Part shown: positions 17,021 through 24,103 of the stretch, piece after piece
Numbering within the stretch: position 1 is the first letter of the stretch
How the letters are laid out: each line of letters opens with the position of its first letter
Assembly: GCF_016757755.1 (NCBI RefSeq)
Contig: NZ_CP068437.1
Location: 2,480,001 to 2,544,000 of the forward strand
Direction: 5' to 3'
DNA length: 64,000 bases
Source of the DNA: Shewanella sp. KX20019
GTDB taxonomy: Bacteria > Pseudomonadota > Gammaproteobacteria > Enterobacterales > Shewanellaceae
The notes under the pieces: model-generated
What the model was told of the DNA's origin: nothing
Databases searched by the model: none
What the model saw: only the letters and a program-made list of their open reading frames with translations
Translations under genes and position numbers: made by a program

Positions 17021-18037
17021 ATGGTTACAAAAGCAACCTCAATCGATATCGCCTACAAAGCCGGAGTGTCTCAGTCTACAGTGTCTAGAGCGTTGCGGGA
17101 CAGTCCTTTAGTCAATTTGGAAACACGGCAGCGGATCCAAGCTATTGCAAAAGAACTTAATTACAAAGTCGACAAAAATGCCAGTAACCTGCGACTGCAA
17201 AATAGCCAAACCCTTGCCTTGCTTCTTTGTGAAGATCCCACAAACGATGATTCGTTAATTAATCCTTTTTTTCTATCCATGCTGGGCTCAATAACACGCG
17301 CATCAGCGCAAAAAGGCTATGATTTGCTGGTTTCATTTCAACAGTTAAGCAGTGATTGGCATGCAGACTACGAAGACAGCAATAAGGCGGACGGGATCAT
17401 ACTGCTCGGTTACGGTGACTTTGTTGATTACGAAAGAAAGTTAGCTAAATTGCTGGAGCAGAATACTCACTTCGTTATTTGGGGAGCGGAACATAATCAT
17501 AAGTCGGTGTTAACTATAGGTTGTGATAATCACCAAGGCGGCATGAGCGCGACTGAACACCTGCTGTCACTTGGATATAAAGATATTGTGTTTGTTGGCG
17601 ATTCTTCAAGTCACAGCCCAGAGTTTAGAGACCGCTATCTTGGTCATTTAGCGGCATTAAAAACTGCCAATGTTAAACCGAGTGGCGTTATTCCTTTCGA
17701 AGCCATAAGCACCGAATCCTCAGGCTTTGAGGCGACGAATCAGCTAATAGACAGTGGTGAGAAGTTCGATGCTATTTTTTCTGCCAGTGATCTCATCGCA
17801 ATTGGCGCCATTAGGGCACTCAATGCAAGGGGGTTATCGGTACCGGCGGATATTGCTGTGATTGGTTATGACGACATTCCAGTGGCAAGTTTCGCTAACC
17901 CACCTCTAACAACGATTAAACAAAATACCCAGCTTGCCGGAGAGATTTTAGTCGAAAGTGTGTTAAAGCTGATTAACGGCGAAGAGGTATCACCACAGCT
18001 TATCCCGACCAATCTTGTGTTGAGAAAATCGACTTAG
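17021..18037 (+). CDS. LacI-family transcriptional regulator (candidate maltodextrin regulator)
   Basis: A 338-residue DNA-binding repressor. The HTH lies at residues 7-30 (SIDIAYKAGVSQSTVSRALR), followed by the hinge helix region (ASNLRLQNSQTLALLL) and a periplasmic-binding-like sugar domain with SDLIAIGAIRALNARGLSVPADIAVIGYDD (core SDLIAIGAIRAL). LacI-type proteins bind palindromes with a central CG. The only such repeated palindrome I see in the window is ATACGTAT, in the maltodextrin locus 11-24 kb away, so this protein is a candidate for binding it. No copy of that site lies in its own promoter, and the immediate neighbours are unrelated, so the assignment is tentative. Confidence 0.85.
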   Translation: MVTKATSIDIAYKAGVSQSTVSRALRDSPLVNLETRQRIQAIAKELNYKVDKNASNLRLQNSQTLALLLCEDPTNDDSLINPFFLSMLGSITRASAQKGYDLLVSFQQLSSDWHADYEDSNKADGIILLGYGDFVDYERKLAKLLEQNTHFVIWGAEHNHKSVLTIGCDNHQGGMSATEHLLSLGYKDIVFVGDSSSHSPEFRDRYLGHLAALKTANVKPSGVIPFEAISTESSGFEATNQLIDSGEKFDAIFSASDLIAIGAIRALNARGLSVPADIAVIGYDDIPVASFANPPLTTIKQNTQLAGEILVESVLKLINGEEVSPQLIPTNLVLRKST

Positions 18038-18126
18038 TTGCTGCCAATGTAGTTGCTCGTGCTGGTGGTATAACTATTTTCAATGAATCGAGTGGTATCT
18101 AAAATCTACTTTTAAGGAGTTAGTCA

Positions 18127-19011
18127 ATGGCACATGATCATAACGCAGCTGGGCACTCTCATGGCTCAGGTAACCAAAAGGCAGTTGGTATCGCAGCGGT
18201 ACTAACCGGCAGCTTTATGATTGCTGAAATTGTCGGTGGTGTGGTGTCAGGATCACTCGCATTGATAGCTGACGCAGGTCATATGCTGACGGATTTTGTT
18301 GCATTGAGTTTGGCATGGTTTGCTTTTCATCTCGCCAAGCGCCCCGCGTCTTGGAAAGCGACTTATGGATTTGACCGCTTTTCTGTACTGGCCGCTTTAG
18401 TTAATGGTCTTTCCCTTTTTCTAATTGCGGCATGGATCTGTTTTGAAGCGTATAAACGCATTAATGAACCCGTTGAAGTACTAGGTGGCACCATGTTGTT
18501 GGTTGCAGTGGGTGGCCTGATTATTAATATCCTCGCTTTTTGGATCTTAACCCGAGGTGAGAAAGATAATCTTAACATCAAAGCTGCGCTGCTGCATGTT
18601 GCCGGAGATCTGCTTGGCTCAGTAGGTGCAATCATAGCCTCCATTGTCATTATCTATACAGGATGGACACCTATCGACCCTATCTTGTCGGTCTTTGTTG
18701 CCATTATCATTCTCCGTTCTGCGTGGCACGTTGTGCGGGAGAGCGGACATATCTTGCTAGAGGGGGCGCCTAAGGGGTTTGATCGACGTCAGCTTATAGA
18801 TACGTTAGAAACTGAAATATCTGAGGTGATAAAGGTTAGTCACGTCCACGCCTGGTCAATCACTCAGGAGCGACCGGTGGCAACGCTTGAAGTTGATGTT
18901 AACGAAGGTGCAGATATAGAACAGGTAAAAATAGCAGTAAAAACCTTGTTGAAAGAGCGCTTTGGCATAGCGCATTCAACGGTAGAGGTAAACCTGAGGA
19001 GCCAGAAGTAA
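18127..19011 (+). CDS. cation diffusion facilitator (zinc/cobalt/cadmium exporter)
   Basis: A 294-residue inner-membrane metal/proton antiporter of the CDF family, CzcD/ZitB group. The N-terminus is His-rich (HDHNAAGHSHGSG). Six membrane helices carry the metal-site motifs ADAGHMLTD (TM2, HxxxD) and LLHVAGDLLGSVG (TM5, HxxxD). The C-terminal cytoplasmic domain contains SHVHAWSITQERP, typical of ZitB/CzcD. The HxxxD/HxxxD signature favours zinc. Preceded by an AGGAG ribosome-binding site and 89 bases after the LacI gene. Confidence 0.92.
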   Translation: MAHDHNAAGHSHGSGNQKAVGIAAVLTGSFMIAEIVGGVVSGSLALIADAGHMLTDFVALSLAWFAFHLAKRPASWKATYGFDRFSVLAALVNGLSLFLIAAWICFEAYKRINEPVEVLGGTMLLVAVGGLIINILAFWILTRGEKDNLNIKAALLHVAGDLLGSVGAIIASIVIIYTGWTPIDPILSVFVAIIILRSAWHVVRESGHILLEGAPKGFDRRQLIDTLETEISEVIKVSHVHAWSITQERPVATLEVDVNEGADIEQVKIAVKTLLKERFGIAHSTVEVNLRSQK

Positions 19012-19037
19012 ATGGCTAAGTATTAGCCCCTTCTGGC
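19001..19037. terminator. two-part hairpin between convergent CDF and exonuclease genes
   Basis: Outer stem GCCAGAAG/CTTCTGGC (19001-19008 with 19030-19037) and inner stem GGCTAA/TTAGCC (19014-19019 with 19023-19028). It overlaps the CDF stop codon and lies ahead of the convergent exonuclease stop. There is no strong T tract, so its terminator role is uncertain. Confidence 0.45.
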
Positions 19038-19047
19038 ACTTTGAGAA

Positions 19048-19716
19048 CTAACGTCCGTAGCTAGAGAGATATCTATTGACGTTGGCTTTGCTTTGTTTGG
19101 TGATCATTTGCATTAACGTAAATTCAGGGTTTTGAATGCGATGATCTTGTTTAAGATCATCGAGCATCACCAGCCATAGATCCGCCGTCATTTCAGAATC
19201 CGCTAACGCTCGGTGAAATACGCCATCATGTTCTATCTGCTTATAGTTAATTAAGCTGCCCAGTTTATGATTCGGTGCGTCTTGATAAAGTCTTCTGGCG
19301 ATTAACATCGAGCAAGCAAACTCACCGCTATAGTTACGGCCTATTGATTTAAGTTCGGCGTCTAAAAAACGTTGGTCAAAAGAGGCATTGTGAGCGACCA
19401 GATTATAATCTGCGATAAAGTCGGCAAATTGATCCATCACTTCATCACAAGGCGCAGCACCACTGAGCATTTGGTTGCTAATGCCAGTATAGCTCTCGAT
19501 AAAGCCACTAACACGGAATCCAGGGTTCATTAGCTGTTGAAACCGGTCAATAACAATGCCGTCTTTTAACATCACCGCACCAATCTCTATTGCGCGGTCA
19601 CCTTGATTAGGCGATAAGCCGGTAGTCTCGAAATCCAGCACTATAACCGTATTGGCTTTGCTAGAAAGTTCGCTAGTTATCTGCTGAGGATCTGCTGTGG
19701 TTGAAAAGTGTGCCAA
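19048..19716 (-). CDS. DnaQ-like 3'-5' exonuclease (DEDDh)
   Basis: A 222-residue single-domain exonuclease of the DNA polymerase III epsilon family. Exo I is LDFETTGLSPNQGDRAIEIG (D and E), Exo II HNASFDQRFLD, and Exo III HRALADSEMTADLW, giving the DEDDh set. No beta-clamp or polymerase fusion is seen, and the C-terminus is short. Such stand-alone proteins act in DNA repair or RNA turnover; which one is not determinable. It converges on the CDF gene and its 5' end faces the divergent roxA gene. Confidence 0.86.
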   Translation of the reverse strand: MAHFSTTADPQQITSELSSKANTVIVLDFETTGLSPNQGDRAIEIGAVMLKDGIVIDRFQQLMNPGFRVSGFIESYTGISNQMLSGAAPCDEVMDQFADFIADYNLVAHNASFDQRFLDAELKSIGRNYSGEFACSMLIARRLYQDAPNHKLGSLINYKQIEHDGVFHRALADSEMTADLWLVMLDDLKQDHRIQNPEFTLMQMITKQSKANVNRYLSSYGR

Positions 19717-19911
19717 AGTGCTACGAGCCCTATTAAGTTTGCGGTTATTGTAGTTCCACAGCGAAGTGAGTCAATGCAAATGTTGAGGTTAATTGAGTAC
19801 CCAGGCTTATTCGTGCTATTAAGACCACAGATCTCCAGTTTTATGATCTTGACCAAATTACTAAATGCTAATACTTGATAGACTCGCCGCAAATTATAGT
19901 GAGTGATAAAT

Positions 19912-21057
19912 ATGCAATTAGATTTAAATGGTATTACGCCAAAACAGTTTCTTGAGCAGTATTGGCAGAAAAAACCACTGGTGATCCGTCAAGGCTTTAA
20001 AAACTTTAAGGATCTGCTTTCAGCAGAAGAGATGGCGGGGCTTGCTTGCGATGAGATGGTTGAATCGCGCCGGGTGTTTAAAGCAAATGATGAGTGGCAG
20101 GCGGAGTTTGGTCCATTTGAATCTTATGAAGAGCTTGGTGAGCAAGACTGGACGTTAATTGTGCAAGCTCTTAATAACTGGGTGCCTGAAGCTGAAGCGC
20201 TTATTCAATGTTTTGATTTCATTCCTCGTTGGCGCTTAGATGACGTAATGGTTAGCTATGCTACACCTGGCGGCGGAGTCGGGCCTCATATCGATCTGTA
20301 CGACGTGTTTATTTGCCAAGGTTCTGGTCGACGTCGTTGGAGAGTGGGTGATCTTGGCCCACATAAAGAGTTTGCGGCGCATCCAGCCTTGCTCCACACA
20401 GAAGCTTTCGATCCTATTATTGATGTTGAATTGCTGCCTGGTGATATTTTGTATTTACCGCCGGGATTCCCCCATGATGGGGTGACTATTGAGCCTTCAA
20501 TGAGCTTCTCTGTCGGTTACAGAACCGCTTCAGCAAAAGACATGGTTAGCGCGATGGCTGACCATATCATTGATAATGATCTGTGTAATGAACAGATTGC
20601 CGATCCAGACCGCGTAATCAGTGAATATTCTGGTGTGGTAGATAACACGGATCTCGAGCGGATTAAGCAACAACTGTTTGCGACACTTGATGACAAGCTA
20701 GTCAGTGAGTTTAGTGGTCGTTACCTAACTCAATCTAAGTGTGAACTTGATTTACCAGAACAGCCTTTAGGATTTCAAAGCTTAGATGTGACTGAGCAGA
20801 TAAAGCTGCAGCCTTTGATTAAATTGGGTGGTTTACGTTGTCTTTATTTTGAAACAAGCGTTGCAGACGGTGTTTTGTATATCAATGGTGAGCAACAACA
20901 GTTAACGGCGGGGAATGAGGCATTTATCGCCATGCTTTGTGATACGCAGCAGCTTACATCAGCAGATCTCACTCCGTGGTTAGACAATAGCCAAGTTATT
21001 GAGCAATTAACCGATTGGGTTAATGCTGGCTACTGGTATTTTGACGATATCGATTAA
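19912..21057 (+). CDS. roxA: ribosomal protein uL16 arginine hydroxylase
   Basis: 2-oxoglutarate/Fe(II) oxygenase of the JmjC/cupin type that hydroxylates an arginine of ribosomal protein L16 (E. coli RoxA/YcfD). I take the ATG at 19912 (MQLDLNGITPKQFLEQYW) rather than a GTG nine bases upstream, as it matches the family N-terminus; 381 residues. The iron site is HID in GVGPHIDLYDVF plus the distal His in PPGFPHDGVTIE, and the RRRWRVGD strand follows. A C-terminal winged-helix-like region completes the family layout. Confidence 0.92.
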   Translation: MQLDLNGITPKQFLEQYWQKKPLVIRQGFKNFKDLLSAEEMAGLACDEMVESRRVFKANDEWQAEFGPFESYEELGEQDWTLIVQALNNWVPEAEALIQCFDFIPRWRLDDVMVSYATPGGGVGPHIDLYDVFICQGSGRRRWRVGDLGPHKEFAAHPALLHTEAFDPIIDVELLPGDILYLPPGFPHDGVTIEPSMSFSVGYRTASAKDMVSAMADHIIDNDLCNEQIADPDRVISEYSGVVDNTDLERIKQQLFATLDDKLVSEFSGRYLTQSKCELDLPEQPLGFQSLDVTEQIKLQPLIKLGGLRCLYFETSVADGVLYINGEQQQLTAGNEAFIAMLCDTQQLTSADLTPWLDNSQVIEQLTDWVNAGYWYFDDID

Positions 21058-21079
21058 GCCGTTTTAATCTCGCTAATAA

Positions 21080-21118
21080 AAATGGTTCAGTGACGTTAGT
21101 CGTTGAACCATTTTTTTT
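21080..21118. terminator. bidirectional terminator after roxA
   Basis: Nine-base stem AATGGTTCA/TGAACCATT (21081-21089 with 21104-21112) with flanking A and T runs. It lies between roxA (+) and the convergent outer-membrane protein gene (-). Confidence 0.85.
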
Positions 21119-21191
21119 ACTTTCATTTAAAGGGAGGCGAGCGGATAAAGCGCCAGATATATTCAGCTGTATCCTTGAAATGGGCTATAGG

Positions 21192-22142
21192 CTAAAAAAT
21201 GTATTGCCATACCGCACCCAACGTATCGAAATCACTGCCTACTTGAGTGACCACCCCTGTGCTGGCATACAGTTTAATACTATTACTGCTGTTGATTGGG
21301 GCTGAATAGGTAATACCAAAACGCGCGTTTTCTTGGGAATCGAATGAATCGATACCATTTTTCTGAGTCTCTCCGCCAAAGTAAAAATTAGTATTAAGTG
21401 ACAACCAATGACCGCGACTAAAGTTATAAATTAAGTGACCCTGTACTGTATATTGTGGCTCCTGCTTTAGTGTCACTTGGTTAAAGTACTCATCGTTATC
21501 AGCATAAAATCGTACTGAAGCGATCAAGTCGTAATACCAATCCCCGAGTTTGTGAGACAGACCTATTCCAGGTCGAAACACCCAGCGGTTAGCGCCTGAA
21601 TTTATAAGCTTACTCTTCTCATATGATCCTGCAGGAATGGTGAGCTGCAAACTAGTACCGACAACGAAGCCTTGCTGCCAAGAGGCAAAGTCTTGTGGTT
21701 TGAGAGCGGGGGCACCGTAGAAATTCCAAGAGAGTCGAATGTTTGGATCGCCGTAACCGCAACGGTCAGCGCTAACACTTTCCCCCTGAAAGTCGGCGCT
21801 GCCTTTATAACAGATACGGCTCGCCGTCATGTCAATTTTTGAAGAGCGTCCAGCTAGGGAGAAGGTATGCGCGTAACCCACGACGGCCGCATTAATGGTG
21901 AGATCTGCATTGTCAATCGGCGCTGAAGGAGCTGGTGATAGCTCTCCCTCTGAATGGGCGGCACCGACTACCAAGAAACTCATTCCGATAGGAATATTGC
22001 TATAACTTCTCGGCTCTAAATCTTGCGCAAAGCAGAAAGTGCCGCTGCTAGAAAGTATGGCAACAGCAAACATGTTAGTGGGGGCAAGAAAACTATGCTT
22101 ATAGTGACGACTAATATTCAACCAGAATCCTTTCTTGATCAT
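21192..22142 (-). CDS. outer-membrane beta-barrel, phenol MetA-pathway-like family
   Basis: A 316-residue exported protein. A long N-terminus with a signal-like hydrophobic stretch ends at FCFAQDLEP, a likely signal peptidase site. The mature part starts LEPRSYSNIPIGMSFLVVG, the usual opening of the Phenol_MetA_deg barrel family, followed by alternating aromatic/polar strands. It ends in WQYIF with a C-terminal Phe, as in barrels inserted by BAM. Despite the family name, such proteins are widespread and of unknown substrate; nothing nearby suggests aromatic degradation. Confidence 0.75.
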   Translation of the reverse strand: MIKKGFWLNISRHYKHSFLAPTNMFAVAILSSSGTFCFAQDLEPRSYSNIPIGMSFLVVGAAHSEGELSPAPSAPIDNADLTINAAVVGYAHTFSLAGRSSKIDMTASRICYKGSADFQGESVSADRCGYGDPNIRLSWNFYGAPALKPQDFASWQQGFVVGTSLQLTIPAGSYEKSKLINSGANRWVFRPGIGLSHKLGDWYYDLIASVRFYADNDEYFNQVTLKQEPQYTVQGHLIYNFSRGHWLSLNTNFYFGGETQKNGIDSFDSQENARFGITYSAPINSSNSIKLYASTGVVTQVGSDFDTLGAVWQYIF

Positions 22143-22316
22143 TAATGGGTGATGGCGTGCTGGTTCTGTGCCATAAAAATAGCAATATCTATAACTCTAA
22201 GTTAACCAATTTGTCAGCTTAATCAAGCATGTTATGCTGCTAATCTTTAAAGAGATCTAAACAAGCTGATTTTTCAGATCAGTCAAGATATCGAAGTCAG
22301 CTAAATAGGGCGTTAA

Positions 22317-22841
22317 GTGTTACCAAGAATCACCATTGAACAATCAATACAACAAGCATTAACCATGGCCTATCAAGATGCCGTAGATGCGGCTAAGCGA
22401 GCCCATGACACAGCGACTGGAAGCGAAAGTGTTGCTGAGAATAAGTATGACACTTTTGGATTAGAAGCATCATATCTTGCCCACGGGCAATCTGTGAGAG
22501 TGGCACAATGCAAAGAAGATATACTGGCTTATGAGCAGTTGTTTGGCCTACTGAAACAAAAGGCCGTTATTGACGCTTTGCAAGATGTATCAATTAAAGC
22601 TGAAAGAAAAGTAGCGTTAGGTGATCTGGTCGAGCTGATCGATGAAAACGATAAAGTCAGTCTATTGTTCATGGGGCCGAGTGCTGGCGGCTTAAAAGTA
22701 CAGGCAGCAGAGGCCAGCTTTATGCTGATAACGCCACAGTCACCCATAGGTCAAAAATTACTGACAGGTGAAATAGGCGATGAAATTAACCTCACCGTAG
22801 CAGGCAAAGCCCGTTATTATGAGATCAACACAATAAGCTAG
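22317..22841 (+). CDS. GreA/GreB-family transcript cleavage-like factor
   Basis: A 174-residue protein with a GTG start (no in-frame ATG nearby). The C-terminal half (about 95-174) is a Gre/Rnk FKBP-like domain: VALGDLVELIDENDK, then GGLKVQAAEASFMLITPQSPIGQKLLTGEIGD, where SPIGQKLLG is the Gre hallmark. The N-terminal half is predicted helical with ENKYDTFGLEASYLAHGQ in place of the GreA tip. It probably docks in the RNA polymerase secondary channel, but whether it has cleavage-stimulating acidic tip residues is unclear. A hairpin follows the gene. Confidence 0.75.
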   Translation: MLPRITIEQSIQQALTMAYQDAVDAAKRAHDTATGSESVAENKYDTFGLEASYLAHGQSVRVAQCKEDILAYEQLFGLLKQKAVIDALQDVSIKAERKVALGDLVELIDENDKVSLLFMGPSAGGLKVQAAEASFMLITPQSPIGQKLLTGEIGDEINLTVAGKARYYEINTIS

Positions 22842-22865
22842 CTCGAAAATAGAAAAGTTAAATTT

Positions 22866-22891
22866 AAGGCTTAACCGTGCAGTTAAGCCTT
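22866..22891 (+). terminator. hairpin after the Gre-like gene
   Basis: Ten-base perfect stem AAGGCTTAAC/GTTAAGCCTT with a six-base loop, 25 bases after the stop and 26 bases before the next start. The following sequence ATCGTTATC is only mildly T-rich, so termination may be partial. Confidence 0.5.
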
Positions 22892-22916
22892 ATCGTTATC
22901 ATCTAAAAGGATTTAT

Positions 22917-23429
22917 ATGGCGTTAATTACTACAGAACGACTCACTTTAAGAGAGGTTACCTCAGCGGATGCAGCGTTTATTATTGCGCTTTATAACGAG
23001 CCAAGTTTTATCGACGGGATCGGCGATAAGCAGGTTTATACTGTAGCGCAAGCTACTGAGTATATTGCTAAAAACTTTACTAAAAGTTATCACGACAACG
23101 GTTACGGTATGTACCTAGTAGTGCTGCGTGATGTTGGAACGCCTATTGGGATCTGTGGATTGATCCGCAGAGACTATCGCGATGACTTTGAGCTCGGCTA
23201 TGGGGTGTCTAAGATGTTTTGGTCGAAAGGTTACGCTGGAGAAGCGGCGACTGCGGTGCTGGAGTATGGCAAGCAACAGTTGAATGCTAAAGAGTTTATT
23301 GCGGTCACATCGATGTCCAATCAGGCATCGATAAAGACATTAGAGCGTTTAGGTTTTTTATTTAGTAAAGTTGAAAAATTGGCGGCATATGATGAAGAGA
23401 GTCGTTTATTTACACTAGCCATCGATTAA
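22917..23429 (+). CDS. GNAT-family N-acetyltransferase (RimJ-like)
   Basis: A 170-residue cytoplasmic acyltransferase of the Acetyltransf_3 group: TERLTLREVTSADAAFI at the N-terminus, GICGLIRRDY and ELGYGVSKMFWSKGYAGEAATAVLEYG (acetyl-CoA loop core KGYAGEAA), then SMSNQASIKTLERLGF at the end. These proteins acetylate N-termini or small amines; the substrate is not readable. A second GNAT gene follows 22 bases later. Confidence 0.85.
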   Translation: MALITTERLTLREVTSADAAFIIALYNEPSFIDGIGDKQVYTVAQATEYIAKNFTKSYHDNGYGMYLVVLRDVGTPIGICGLIRRDYRDDFELGYGVSKMFWSKGYAGEAATAVLEYGKQQLNAKEFIAVTSMSNQASIKTLERLGFLFSKVEKLAAYDEESRLFTLAID

Positions 23430-23451
23430 ATTACCCATAGAGTAACTAAAA

Positions 23452-23985
23452 ATGTCTACATTAATAGATCTAGATAATCTCATTATTCGTCAGTTTGAAA
23501 AAAATGATCTGCATATTTTTGCTAACTACCGCGCCGTTCCTGAAGTGGCAAAATATCAAGGTTGGAGTGATTATTCTTATGAGAAGGCCAGTGGTTTATT
23601 TGAGTCAATGCAAGCTCATGAATTTGGTACAATAGGGCAGTGGTTTCAGCTGGCAATTGCAGACAAGCAGAGCAACGCCTTACTTGGCGACTTGGCGATA
23701 CACTTTATTGATGAACTTCAGGTAGAGGTCGGTTTTACTTTAGCACCAGAGAATCAAGGTCGGGGTATTGCTGCAAAATCACTTGGCGCTTTTATTGATT
23801 ACCTGTTTGATACCATGAATAAATATCGCATAATTGCCACCACGGATTGCGATAATCATGCCTCTTATCGATTGTTAGAGAGGGTAGGCTTTCGCCGCGA
23901 AGCTCATTTTGTTAATAACATCTTCTTTAAAGGTCAATGGGGCAGTGAGTATCAATATGCAATGCTGCAATCAGACAGAGCTTAA
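23452..23985 (+). CDS. GNAT-family N-acetyltransferase
   Basis: A 177-residue Acetyltransf_3 protein: LDNLIIRQFEKNDLHIFANYR at the start (core LIIRQFEKNDL), LGDLAIHFID and VEVGFTLAPENQGRGIAAKSLGA (acetyl-CoA loop QGRGIA), and the closing DNHASYRLLERVGFRREAHF. It forms a tandem pair with the preceding GNAT gene, but the two are too different to be a recent duplication. Substrate unknown. Confidence 0.85.
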   Translation: MSTLIDLDNLIIRQFEKNDLHIFANYRAVPEVAKYQGWSDYSYEKASGLFESMQAHEFGTIGQWFQLAIADKQSNALLGDLAIHFIDELQVEVGFTLAPENQGRGIAAKSLGAFIDYLFDTMNKYRIIATTDCDNHASYRLLERVGFRREAHFVNNIFFKGQWGSEYQYAMLQSDRA

Positions 23986-24050
23986 CCCCTTTATAACGGC
24001 AGAATAGATGCTGCCCCTGCTTGCTAGCAATGTAATACGCTATAGAAAAT

Positions 24051-24081
24051 AAAGCCCGTTAGCTTATTACGAACGGGCTTT
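24051..24081. terminator. bidirectional terminator between GNAT and glucoamylase genes
   Basis: Ten-base stem AAAGCCCGTT/AACGGGCTTT with an 11-base loop, between convergent genes. It serves the plus-strand GNAT pair and the minus-strand GH15 gene. Confidence 0.8.
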
Positions 24082-24103
24082 GTCATTTCAGACCGAGTGA
24101 TAT

